Assembly: GCF_022811645.1 (NCBI RefSeq)
Contig: NZ_CP094535.1
Span: 62,001 to 126,000 of the forward strand
Origin: Hymenobacter monticola
GTDB lineage: Bacteria; Bacteroidota; Bacteroidia; Cytophagales; Hymenobacteraceae
Length of the DNA: 64,000 bases
Direction of reading: 5' to 3'
This document shows positions 34,939 through 43,572 of the stretch, one piece after another (the first letter of the stretch is position 1; every line of letters starts with the position of its first letter). The position numbers and the translations under genes are program-made. The notes under the pieces were generated by a model. The model had not been told where the DNA came from and searched no databases. It saw only the letters and a program-made list of their open reading frames with translations.

Positions 34939-37773
34939 ATGCTAAACATCGAGCACGAACTACGGGCATTTCTGCCGGCCGAGCGCATCCGCGCCCGTTA
35001 CATCGACCTGGTATCGTTCGCCTCGGATGCCGGCTTCTACCACTTGGTGCCCCAGGCCGTGGTGCAGCCCATCAGCGAGGCCGAGATTAAGGCCTTGTTT
35101 GCTTTCTCGCACCAGCAGGCCATTCCGTTGGTGTTTCGCACCGGGGGTACCAGCTTGTCGGGGCAGGCCATTACGGACGGAATTCTAGTGGACCTAAGCC
35201 AGTTCTGGGCCCGCCTGACTGTCGAGCAGGACGGCCAGCTGGTGCGCGTGCAGCCGGGCATCACGGGCGCCATGGTCAACGCCTACCTGCGCAAGTACCA
35301 GCGCAAAATCGGGCCGGACCCCTCCAGCATCAGCGCGGCCATGATGGGCGGCATCCTGTCCAACAATGCCAGCGGCATGTGCTGCGGGGTGGTCCAGAAC
35401 TCGTACCACACCACCCGCCACATCCGCTTCGTGCTGCCTAATGGCCAGGCCTTCTCCACGGAAAACCCCGGGGACTATGCCCGTTTTGAGCACGAAAGCC
35501 GCGACCTGCACCAGGAGCTGGCCGCGATTCGCCAGCAAATAGCGGACACCCCGGAGCTGCACGCCAAAATCCGGCACAAGTACCGCACCAAGACGACGGT
35601 GGGCTATTCGCTCAATGCCTTCGTCGACTACGAGCACCCGCTCGACATCCTGGCGCACCTGCTGATTGGGGCCGAAGGGACGCTGGCCTTCATCGCGGAG
35701 GCGGTGCTGCACACCGTGCCCGACCACCCGTTCAAGTCGACGGCGCTGCTCTACTTCACCGATATCTACGCCGCGTGCCAGGCCATTGAGCCCCTCACCC
35801 AGGCGGGCGCCCTGATGGTGGAACTCATGGACCGCGCCTCGCTGCACGCCGTGGCCGAGCTGCCGGGCATGCCCGCCATTGTGAAAACGCTGCCGGAAGC
35901 CGCCGCGGCCCTGCTCGTGGAATTTCAGGAGGCTTCGCCGGAAGCGCTGGAAACCCGGGTGAGCAGCTTCCTGGCATCGTCGGGGGAGCTGGCCCTGCTC
36001 AACACGCCGGAATTTACGACCGACTACGCCGAGCGGGAGTTTTTCTGGAAGGTGCGCAAGGGGCTGTTTCCGGCCGTGGGGGCGGTGCGGGCCAGCGGCA
36101 CGACCGTGATTCTGGAGGATGTCGCGTTTCCGGTGGCCCAGCTCGGCAATGCCATCATCGACCTGCAGCGGTTGTTCCGGCAGTACAGCTACCACAATGC
36201 CATCATCTTCGGCCACGCCAAGGACGGCAACATCCACTTCGTTATCACTCAGTCGTTTAATACAACCAAGGAGATAAACCGCTACCAGTACTTCATGGAA
36301 GACGTGGTGGAACTGGTGGTGCAGAAGTACCAGGGCACGCTCAAAGCCGAGCACGGCACGGGCCGCAACATGGCCCCCTTCGTGGAAACCGAGTGGGGCG
36401 GCGAGGCTTACGCGATTATGCAGCGCATCAAGCAGGCGGTGGACCCGCGCGGGCTGCTCAACCCCGGCGTGATTATCAATGCCGACGAGCGGGCCCACAT
36501 CCAACACCTGAAAACGCTGCCCTCGGTCGAAGCCGAAGTGGACCGCTGCATTGAGTGCGGCTACTGCGAGCACAAGTGCCCCAGCCGCGACCTGACCATG
36601 ACCCCGCGCCGCCGCATCGTGGTGCGCCGGGTGCTCAAGCAGCTCGAAGCCGCCGGCGACACCGCCCACCACCAATTGCTGCTTGACCAGTACCAGTACG
36701 AAGGCCTGGAAACCTGCGCCGTGGACGGCCTGTGCGCCACGGCCTGCCCGGTCGACATCAACACCGGCGACCTGATTAAGCGCCTGCGCCGCGAAAACCA
36801 CTCGCCCACCGCCAACAAGGTGGCCCTGCTGGTCGCCAAGAACTTCCGCACGGTGGAGTGGCTGGCCCGCACGGGCCTGCAGGCCGGGGCCGTCTTCAAC
36901 CGCGCGTTTGGCCCGAACACCATGGCCAAGCTCACGGGCGGGCTGCGCCGGGTGGTGCCCGCCATGCCGCTCTGGAACGAGCAACTGCCGGCACCGCCCG
37001 CGCTCAAGTCCCTGCGGGGGGCCGCCGGCCCCCCGGCCCCGGCCGGCCAGCCGGGCATCGTGTACTTCCCCTCCTGCCTCTCGCGCATGCTCGGCACCTA
37101 CGAAGGCCAGGCAAAGAACGGGCTGGAGGTTTTCCTGAGCGTGTGCGCCAAGAGCGGCATCGCCGCCACGGTGCTGGAGCGGGCGGCCGGCACCTGCTGC
37201 AGCCAGATTTTCTCCTCCAAGGGCTTCGCCGAGGCCTACGCCTACACCGCCAACAGCATCGTTGAGCGGCTGTGGGAAAGCAGCCGGCAGGGGCAGCTGC
37301 CGGTGGTGATTGACGTGAGCTCCTGCGCCTACACCCTGCACAAGCTGCGGCCGGTGCTGAACCCGGAAAACCAGCGCAAGTACGACCAGCTCACCATTCT
37401 CGACAGCGTTGATTTTCTGCACGACCTGGTGCTGCCCCGGGCCACGGTGCGGCAGCGCAAGCAAACGGTGGTGCTCCACCCTGTGTGCTCGCTGGAAAAG
37501 ATGAAATCGGGGCCCAAGCTGCTCGCCATTGCCCGCCGGTTTGCCGAGCAGGTGACCGTGCCGCAGCACGCCGGCTGCTGCGGCATGGCCGGCGACCGGG
37601 GCTTTCTGTTTCCCGAGCTCACGGCGGCGGCCACCCGGCCCGAAGCCCGCGAGGTGCAGCAGCAGCCCGCCCAGGGCTACTATTCCTCGACCAAAACCTG
37701 CGAAATGGCCCTCTCCGAGGCCACCAGCAAGAACTACGAGTCCATCCTCTACCTGGTAGACGAAGGGCTATAA
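34939..37773 (+). CDS. FAD-binding and Fe-S 2-hydroxyacid dehydrogenase (D-lactate/glycolate type)
   Basis: 944 aa. An N-terminal PCMH-type FAD domain (FRTGGTSLSGQAITDGILVD, ~55-75) and FAD-oxidase C domain (to ~520) precede two 4Fe-4S motifs: CIECGYCEHKCP (C537/540/543/547) and CAVDGLCATACP (C593, C599, C603). Two cysteine-rich CCG-type segments, including GCCGMAGDRGF, close the protein. This is the single-chain counterpart of GlcDEF/LldEFG-like respiratory dehydrogenases. Placed after the diketo-acid hydrolase, it probably oxidises the released glycolate or lactate into the quinone pool. Confidence 0.9.
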   Translation: MLNIEHELRAFLPAERIRARYIDLVSFASDAGFYHLVPQAVVQPISEAEIKALFAFSHQQAIPLVFRTGGTSLSGQAITDGILVDLSQFWARLTVEQDGQLVRVQPGITGAMVNAYLRKYQRKIGPDPSSISAAMMGGILSNNASGMCCGVVQNSYHTTRHIRFVLPNGQAFSTENPGDYARFEHESRDLHQELAAIRQQIADTPELHAKIRHKYRTKTTVGYSLNAFVDYEHPLDILAHLLIGAEGTLAFIAEAVLHTVPDHPFKSTALLYFTDIYAACQAIEPLTQAGALMVELMDRASLHAVAELPGMPAIVKTLPEAAAALLVEFQEASPEALETRVSSFLASSGELALLNTPEFTTDYAEREFFWKVRKGLFPAVGAVRASGTTVILEDVAFPVAQLGNAIIDLQRLFRQYSYHNAIIFGHAKDGNIHFVITQSFNTTKEINRYQYFMEDVVELVVQKYQGTLKAEHGTGRNMAPFVETEWGGEAYAIMQRIKQAVDPRGLLNPGVIINADERAHIQHLKTLPSVEAEVDRCIECGYCEHKCPSRDLTMTPRRRIVVRRVLKQLEAAGDTAHHQLLLDQYQYEGLETCAVDGLCATACPVDINTGDLIKRLRRENHSPTANKVALLVAKNFRTVEWLARTGLQAGAVFNRAFGPNTMAKLTGGLRRVVPAMPLWNEQLPAPPALKSLRGAAGPPAPAGQPGIVYFPSCLSRMLGTYEGQAKNGLEVFLSVCAKSGIAATVLERAAGTCCSQIFSSKGFAEAYAYTANSIVERLWESSRQGQLPVVIDVSSCAYTLHKLRPVLNPENQRKYDQLTILDSVDFLHDLVLPRATVRQRKQTVVLHPVCSLEKMKSGPKLLAIARRFAEQVTVPQHAGCCGMAGDRGFLFPELTAAATRPEAREVQQQPAQGYYSSTKTCEMALSEATSKNYESILYLVDEGL

Positions 37774-37804
37774 CGCGCTCCACCCCCCAATTCCCACAAG
37801 CTCC

Positions 37805-39247
37805 ATGGCTGGTATCTCCACCTCCTCCGCGCCGCGCCGCGTTCTGCCGTCCCCGGCGGCCGTCCCCTCCTATTTCGGGCCGCTGCTGACCGTGACCATG
37901 CTCTTCTTCACCTGGGGCTTCATCGTGTCGATGAACGACGTGCTCATTCCCAAGCTGAAGGTGGTGTTCACGCTGCAGCACTGGCAGGCCATGCTGGTGC
38001 AAACCGCCTTTTTCGGGGCTTATTTCATCGTCTCGCTGGCGTATTTCCTGCTCTCGATGACGAAGGGCGACCCCATTCAGCGCATTGGCTACAAAACCGG
38101 CATCATCATCGGCCTGCTGGTGTGCGCGGCGGGCGCGGGGCTGTTCTACCCTTCGGCGGAGTTTAAAAGCTACGGGCTGTTTCTGGCCGCGCTGTTCGTG
38201 CTGGCTTCGGGCACCACCATCCTGCAAATTGCGGCCAACCCCTACGTCACCATTCTCGGCGCGCCGGAAACCTCGTCCAGTCGGCTGAACCTGACGCAGG
38301 CCTTCAACTCGCTGGGGACCACGCTGGCCCCCGTAGTGGGGGGCTACCTGGTGTTCGACCACCTGGCGCAGCAAGCCGGCACCGGGGCCGATTCTGTGAA
38401 GCTGCCCTACCTGGGGCTGGCGGCGGCCACGGTGCTGCTGGCCCTGCTCATCCGGCTTGCGCCGCTGCCGGCCGTGGGCAGCGCGGGCCGGGTGGTGGCC
38501 GAGGCCGGGGCCCTGCGCTACCGGCACCTGGTGCTGGGCGTGGTCTGCATTTTTGCCTACGTGGGCGGGGAAGTCTCCATTGGCAGCAACTTCATCAGCT
38601 TGCTGAAACTACCCCAGATTGGCGGGTTTCCTGAATCCGAAGCCAAATATTACCTGACCTTTTTCTGGGGTGGGGCTATGATTGGGCGGTTTTTCGGGGC
38701 CGTGGCCCTGGCCCAGTTCCGCAACAACGCCTACAAGTTCGGCATCCTGGCCCTGATTATTCTGGTTACCTATGCGGGAGTGGCCAGCGTCTACGACCAG
38801 CAGCAGAGCCTGATTGTGCTGGGCCTGATGCTGGGCAACGTGCTGGTGCTGCTGCTGAGTCGGTTCGTGCCGCAGCGCACGCTGGCCTTTTTCGCGGCTT
38901 GCGTGGTGGGGCTGCTGCTGCTCATCGCCACCCAAACCGGTGCGGTAGCCCTGTGGGCCATCGTGGGCATCGGGCTGTTCAACTCCATCATGTTTCCCAC
39001 CATCTTTGATTTGGCCATCAAAGGGCTGGGGCAATACACCAGCCAGGCGTCGTCGCTGCTGGTCATGGCCTGCGTGGGCGGGGCCGTTGTGCCGCCGCTG
39101 CAGGGGCTGCTGGCCGATGAGACGGGCAATTTGCAGGCCTCCTTCCTACTGCCGGTGCTGTGCTACCTGTACGTCATGTATTACGGCATCTGGGGCTACA
39201 AATCGGATAATCAGGCAAATGACACGGTAGTGGAGCCCGGGGCTTAG
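37805..39247 (+). CDS. FHS-type MFS sugar permease (FucP-like)
   Basis: 480 aa, about 12 TM helices. The N-terminal FTWGFIVSMNDVLIPKLK and the ASGTTILQIAANPYVT segment are hallmarks of the fucose-galactose-glucose:H+ symporter group, as is FNSIMFPTIFDLAIKGLG. It is the last gene of the run that starts at 29702 (32 nt after the dehydrogenase) and should import the monosaccharide oxidised by that pathway. FucP relatives also take up arabinose. Confidence 0.92.
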   Translation: MAGISTSSAPRRVLPSPAAVPSYFGPLLTVTMLFFTWGFIVSMNDVLIPKLKVVFTLQHWQAMLVQTAFFGAYFIVSLAYFLLSMTKGDPIQRIGYKTGIIIGLLVCAAGAGLFYPSAEFKSYGLFLAALFVLASGTTILQIAANPYVTILGAPETSSSRLNLTQAFNSLGTTLAPVVGGYLVFDHLAQQAGTGADSVKLPYLGLAAATVLLALLIRLAPLPAVGSAGRVVAEAGALRYRHLVLGVVCIFAYVGGEVSIGSNFISLLKLPQIGGFPESEAKYYLTFFWGGAMIGRFFGAVALAQFRNNAYKFGILALIILVTYAGVASVYDQQQSLIVLGLMLGNVLVLLLSRFVPQRTLAFFAACVVGLLLLIATQTGAVALWAIVGIGLFNSIMFPTIFDLAIKGLGQYTSQASSLLVMACVGGAVVPPLQGLLADETGNLQASFLLPVLCYLYVMYYGIWGYKSDNQANDTVVEPGA

Positions 39248-39263
39248 CTCGTTGGTAGTACCG

Positions 39264-39530
39264 TTACACAGAAACGCAAGCAAAACGGAACCGGCCGGCC
39301 TTACGAATTGGGTGGGACCTGGAGTGTAGGTCGGTCGGCGACGTTTGCTGGGTAGATAACATTAAAAATGCGGACACGTCGCGCTCCGACATCCCGACGA
39401 TGAGCGGGCGTAGGCCCTCGCTTTCCACCAGTATCGGGGGCAGTAATCCATCGCGTGGGGCAAAAATGCGCGTAATCTGGATGCGTTTTAGGTAGACCTT
39501 GTCGTAAATTGCCAATTCAAGCAGGAACAT
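39264..39530 (-). CDS. Hypothetical protein, weakly supported
   Basis: 88 aa, no family recognised. The central part (FAPRDGLLPPILVESEG, LIVGMSERDVSAFL) has protein-like composition, while the C-terminal third looks random. It could be a real small gene, or a decayed fragment between the permease and the Nudix regulator. Confidence 0.35.
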   Translation of the reverse strand: MFLLELAIYDKVYLKRIQITRIFAPRDGLLPPILVESEGLRPLIVGMSERDVSAFLMLSTQQTSPTDLHSRSHPIRKAGRFRFACVSV

Positions 39531-39611
39531 TCACCCGTTGCATGTGCCTGACCTGAATGCTACTTGCACCCAGGCTCGCTGCTGGTACAAGGATTGGCAA
39601 CCCCTACGACC

Positions 39612-40424
39612 ATGGATATTCCTACCGCGGCTCAGCCAAGCGCTGAGCTTTATCAAACGCAGGAGCAGTTAATTCCCCTCATCACCTCTTTCCTGGAGAA
39701 TGAGGCACATCAGCTCTTTGTGCCCAGTCTGGCCATCGACACGGCCATCTTCAGCTTTCAGAACGACAAGCTTAAAATACTGCTGCTGCGCTTTTGGAAC
39801 ACGCCCTACTATTGCCTGCCGGGCGGCTTTGTTGGCAAACAGCAAACCCTGGACGAGGCCGCGTATGCGATTCTTCGGGAAAGGACCGGCCTGACGACAA
39901 TCTACCTGGACCAGTTTTATACGAGTGGCAACCTGGAGCGCTTCGGCAACGATGCGCTGCTCACCAAACTGCGGGAGCTAGGTGCCGCACCCCGGCCGGG
40001 CAACTGGCTGGAGCAGCGCTTTGTGTCCGTGTGCTATTATGCCTTGCTCGATGAAGTAGCTTTCTGCCAGACAATCGACCCGCTGGTGTTTGAGCCCGAG
40101 TGGGTGGACATCGATAAGCTGCCCGAGATGCTTTATGACCACGCAGAAATTGCTGGCAAAGCACTGGAAAGGCTTCAATTCGACCTCAACCATAAGTTTG
40201 TCGGCTTCAACTTGCTGCCCGAAGAATTCACCATGGGCGAATTGCAGAAGATATACGAAGCCATTCACCAGACTCAGCTAGACCGGGCCAGCTTTCAGCG
40301 CAAAATGCTCAGCCTGGGAATTCTGGAACGATTAGAGAAGAAATACACGGGCAAGGCGCATAAGTCGCCCTATCTCTACCGCTTTAACAAAGTGCCCGCC
40401 GCCGCAGAGGCCTTAGCCGGCTAA
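39612..40424 (+). CDS. Nudix-type transcriptional regulator (NrtR/AraR-like)
   Basis: 270 aa. An N-terminal Nudix domain (~38-175; LKILLLRFWNTPYYCLPGGFV) joins a C-terminal winged helix (~195-260; GELQKIYEAI, RKMLSLGIL, SPYLYRFN). The Nudix box lacks the paired glutamates of REuxEE (it reads LRERTGL), so hydrolysis is unlikely and the domain probably only binds ligand, as in the Bacteroides arabinose regulator AraR of this family. Start is the ATG at 39612. A strong terminator follows. An operator-like element 207 nt downstream, repeated at 48187, may be its binding site (inference). Confidence 0.88.
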   Translation: MDIPTAAQPSAELYQTQEQLIPLITSFLENEAHQLFVPSLAIDTAIFSFQNDKLKILLLRFWNTPYYCLPGGFVGKQQTLDEAAYAILRERTGLTTIYLDQFYTSGNLERFGNDALLTKLRELGAAPRPGNWLEQRFVSVCYYALLDEVAFCQTIDPLVFEPEWVDIDKLPEMLYDHAEIAGKALERLQFDLNHKFVGFNLLPEEFTMGELQKIYEAIHQTQLDRASFQRKMLSLGILERLEKKYTGKAHKSPYLYRFNKVPAAAEALAG

Positions 40425-40444
40425 AGACTAAATTTTGAATGAAC

Positions 40445-40504
40445 AGGCCCGTGGGCTGGCGCAAGAGGAGATTACCTCTTCTGCGCCAGCCCACGGGCCT
40501 TTTT
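40445..40504 (+). terminator. Strong intrinsic terminator after the Nudix regulator
   Basis: A 19-bp perfect GC-rich stem (40445-40463 with 40482-40500) extended by a 5-bp inner stem, then a run of five T. It isolates the regulator from the GH2 operon. Confidence 0.93.
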
Positions 40505-40869
40505 GGCATCCTGCCACAACTCGCCCCCCTAGCTCTCAGGCTTGGCTAAAGCGGCATTAGAAGGTTCAAATCAGAGAGATAGCGCAGAAATATCACTCAG
40601 GTTTTTGTAAGTGGCTGCTTTCTGATTATTATTGTTACATATTGCAACAATGAGAAAATCTATACTGTCCGCCTTCACGATGTGAAGGGTAGATGCCACT
40701 CCTCATGCCGAAAAAGGCAGTTGCAATTGGCTACTCAACAGGTGGTCTTGGCGCTTTTTCCAACGCGAGCGTGCACCCCTGAACTGGCCAGGGTTGTCCT
40801 GTGCCCTGGCTACGACCGATAGGTATTCATCCTGCTCCCCTCCCAAAATCCCACCCACTCACCTGGAAA
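40505..40869 (+). promoter_or_regulatory. Upstream region of the GH2 run
   Basis: 365 nt without a convincing gene. It holds the operator-like element at 40631-40652. A TTG inside it (40642-40644) is followed after 17 nt by TATACTGT, a weak candidate promoter that would overlap the element. Nothing else was recognised. Confidence 0.4.
40631..40652. promoter_or_regulatory. Operator-like inverted repeat, copy 1
   Basis: 22-nt element with arms ATTGTT and AACAAT around a 9-nt centre (ACATATTGC), 217 nt upstream of the GH2 ATG. It matches the element at 48187-48208 at 20 of 22 positions, against an otherwise unrelated background. Likely binding site of one sugar regulator; the Nudix protein encoded just upstream is the nearest candidate. 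Confidence 0.6.
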
Positions 40870-43419
40870 ATGAAAACCTTAAAGCTGCTACGAGTTGTCA
40901 CGGCCCTGCTGCTGGTGATGACAGCAGACACGGCCTGGTCTCAATCCAACCCGGCCGCGCAGCCGGGCACCCGCTCGTTCGACCAGGGGTGGAAATTCTT
41001 GAAGGACAACCCGACGGGGGCCGAAAACCCCGGCTTTGACGACGCGCGCTGGCGGGCGCTCGACCTGCCCCACGACTGGAGCATCGAGGACCTGCCCAAC
41101 CAAAGCCCCGACTCCATCAGCGGGCCGTTTTCGCGGGCCTCGCTGGGCAAGCTGCACAGCGGCAACACGGTGGGAGGCACGGCCTGGTACCGCAAGCGGT
41201 TTGTGGTGGACAAGGCCGAGCAGGGCAAAACAGCCTACCTGCAATTTGACGGGGTGTACATGAACGCGGACGTGTGGGTGAACGGCCAGCACCTGGGCAA
41301 CCATTTCTACGGCTACACCTCGTTCTGGTATAACATTACGCCCTACCTCAAGCCCGCCGGGCAGCCCAACGTGGTGGCCGTGCAGGTGAAAAACGAGGGC
41401 CTGAACTCGCGCTGGTACACCGGCTCGGGCATTTACCGCCACACTTGGCTGCGGTTTGCCAGCCCGGTGCACGTGGCCCCCTGGGGCGTGTACGTGACGA
41501 CGCCCACGGCCACCGCCGCGCAGGGCACGGTGGCCGCGGTGGCCACCATCGCCAACACCAGCGCGCAGGCGCAGCAGGTAGCCTGCACGCTGCAGCTGCT
41601 CGACCCGGCGGGCAAGGTAGTGAGCAAGGCCACCCGGCAAGCCCTGGTGCCGGCCGGGCAGTCGGCTGACGTGGCGCAGACCCTGACCGTGGCGCGGCCG
41701 GCGCTGTGGTCGCCGGAGTCGCCCACGCTCTACCGCGCCGAGGTGACGCTGCGGGTGGGCGGCCAGGTGCAGGACCAGCACACGACGCCGGTCGGCATCC
41801 GCACCATCCACGCCGATGCCCAAACCGGGTTTAGCCTCAACGGCAAGACGATGAAGCTCAACGGCGGCTGCATTCACCACGACAACGGCCCCCTGGGGGC
41901 CGTGGCCCTGGACCGGGCCGAGGAGCGCAAGGTGGAGCTGCTCAAAAAGGCCGGCTTCAACGCCCTGCGCCTCTCGCACAACCCGCCCTCGCCCTACCTG
42001 CTCGACGCCTGCGACCGCCTGGGGATGCTGGTGATTGACGAGTCGTTCGACATCTGGGAAAAATCGAAGATGCGGGTGATGTCCAGCATCTTCGGCCCCA
42101 AGGGCGCGCCGATTTCCGACTACTCGACCGTGTTCAAAACCGACTGGCAGCAGGACATCAAGCTCATGCTGCTGCGCGACCGCAACCACCCGAGCATCAT
42201 CATGTGGAGCATCGGCAACGAGATTCTGGAAGTGGCTACCTCGCCGGGGCTGCGCATCGCGCAGGGCCTGGTGAGCGAGATGAAGAAGTACGACACCACC
42301 CGCATTATCACGGAGGGCTTTGCCCTGAGCGACGACCCGAAGGCGGGGCCGGGCAGCCCCAACGAGGAGGCCCACTACGCCCTGCTGGGGGCCACCGGCT
42401 ACAACTACGCCTATACCAAGTACGAGCAAGACCACGCCCGCTACCCCAACCGGGTCATCTACTCCTCGGAGTTTATGCCCCCGCGGGCGCTGCCCAACTG
42501 GCAGGCCGCCCAAAAGCTGCCCTACGTGATTGGCAACTTTACCTGGGCCGCCATGGACTACATGGGCGAGTCGGGCGTGGGCCTGCCGCGCCTGGTAAAC
42601 GCCAACGCGCCGTATTCCGACACCACGGCCGTCTCGCTGGCCAACGTGAGCTTGTTTTTCTCGCCCAAGCCCTGGCCGATGTTTCAGAGCTTCATGGGCG
42701 AGTACGACCTGATTGGCAACGCCAAGCCGGCCGCCGAGTACCACCGCGTGGTGTGGGGCAGCCAGCCGGTAGCCCTGTTCGTGCACAAGCCCGTGCCGGC
42801 CGGCAAAAAGGAAATCCGCAGCCCCTGGGGCTTCCCCGACGAGCTGAAAAGCTGGAACTGGCCCGGCCACGAGGGCGAGAAGATGCAGGTGCGCGTGTAC
42901 ACCCGCAGCCCGCTGGTGAAGCTGGAGCTGAACGGTAAAGTCATCGGCGAGCAAAAGCTGGACGTGAACGAGTCGGTGACGGCCTTTTTCTACGTGCCCT
43001 ACGCGCCCGGCACCCTGGTAGCCCGCTGCTACGACAAGGGGGTCGAAACCGCGTCAACGACCCTCCAAACCGTGGGCCCGCCCGCCGCCCTGCGCCTCTC
43101 GGTCGACCGCGCCACCCTGCGCGCCGACCGCAACGACCTCGCCTACGTGCAGGTAGAGGTAGTGGACGCCGCCGGCAACCTCGTGCCCACGGCCGACGAC
43201 GTACTGGTGCAGTTTGCCGTGCGGGGCGCGGGCACGCTGGCCGGGGCCGGTAGCGGCAGCCCCGTCGATGTGAGCAGCTTTCAGCAGCCGCGCAAGAAAT
43301 CGTGGCAGGGCCGGTGCCTGGCCATCGTGCGCCCGCAGGGGCCGGCCGGCACCATCGTGCTCGAGGCTACGGCCGCCGGCTTGCGGCCCGCCATGGTAGC
43401 GCTGGCGGTGAAGAAGTAG
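40870..43419 (+). CDS. GH2 family glycosidase (beta-galactosidase/glucuronidase type), secreted
   Basis: 849 aa. Signal peptide ~1-25 (ends TAWSQ). Sugar-binding jelly roll (~40-215; FDGVYMNADVWVNGQHLGNH), Ig-like domain (~220-330), TIM barrel with acid/base E451 (WSIGNE) and nucleophile E534 (IYSSEF), then extra C-terminal Ig-like domains (~640-849). The ATG at 40870 gives a proper leader; upstream in-frame codons do not. It is 46% or so similar by eye in layout to the next gene, a tandem paralogue, but their catalytic pockets differ. Acts on beta-linked side chains of hemicellulose (galactose, glucuronate or arabinopyranose). Confidence 0.92.
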   Translation: MKTLKLLRVVTALLLVMTADTAWSQSNPAAQPGTRSFDQGWKFLKDNPTGAENPGFDDARWRALDLPHDWSIEDLPNQSPDSISGPFSRASLGKLHSGNTVGGTAWYRKRFVVDKAEQGKTAYLQFDGVYMNADVWVNGQHLGNHFYGYTSFWYNITPYLKPAGQPNVVAVQVKNEGLNSRWYTGSGIYRHTWLRFASPVHVAPWGVYVTTPTATAAQGTVAAVATIANTSAQAQQVACTLQLLDPAGKVVSKATRQALVPAGQSADVAQTLTVARPALWSPESPTLYRAEVTLRVGGQVQDQHTTPVGIRTIHADAQTGFSLNGKTMKLNGGCIHHDNGPLGAVALDRAEERKVELLKKAGFNALRLSHNPPSPYLLDACDRLGMLVIDESFDIWEKSKMRVMSSIFGPKGAPISDYSTVFKTDWQQDIKLMLLRDRNHPSIIMWSIGNEILEVATSPGLRIAQGLVSEMKKYDTTRIITEGFALSDDPKAGPGSPNEEAHYALLGATGYNYAYTKYEQDHARYPNRVIYSSEFMPPRALPNWQAAQKLPYVIGNFTWAAMDYMGESGVGLPRLVNANAPYSDTTAVSLANVSLFFSPKPWPMFQSFMGEYDLIGNAKPAAEYHRVVWGSQPVALFVHKPVPAGKKEIRSPWGFPDELKSWNWPGHEGEKMQVRVYTRSPLVKLELNGKVIGEQKLDVNESVTAFFYVPYAPGTLVARCYDKGVETASTTLQTVGPPAALRLSVDRATLRADRNDLAYVQVEVVDAAGNLVPTADDVLVQFAVRGAGTLAGAGSGSPVDVSSFQQPRKKSWQGRCLAIVRPQGPAGTIVLEATAAGLRPAMVALAVKK

Positions 43420-43466
43420 CTATCAGTCCCTACCTAGTAGTTGTCATTCTGAAATGTTAACAGCTT

Positions 43467-43503
43467 AAAAGCAGCCCCGTCCGGGCCGCACGGTTGCTTT
43501 TTG
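43467..43503 (+). terminator. Possible terminator or attenuator between the two GH2 genes
   Basis: A hairpin with AAAAGCA (43467-43473) pairing to TGCTTTT (43495-43501) and a partial GC-rich inner stem, ending in T residues. It may reduce read-through from the first GH2 gene to the second. Confidence 0.45.
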
Positions 43504-43572
43504 ATTCCCTAACAAATCGGTGCCGCCTTCTCCGTGTACTGGCTGCTCCCATTCCCACCCACCCCTTTTCGT

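Noticed and set aside
35194..37569. 791-codon open frame on the minus strand opposite the FAD/Fe-S dehydrogenase
   Set aside because: Same shadow effect; the plus strand encodes all expected motifs and the antisense product shows none.
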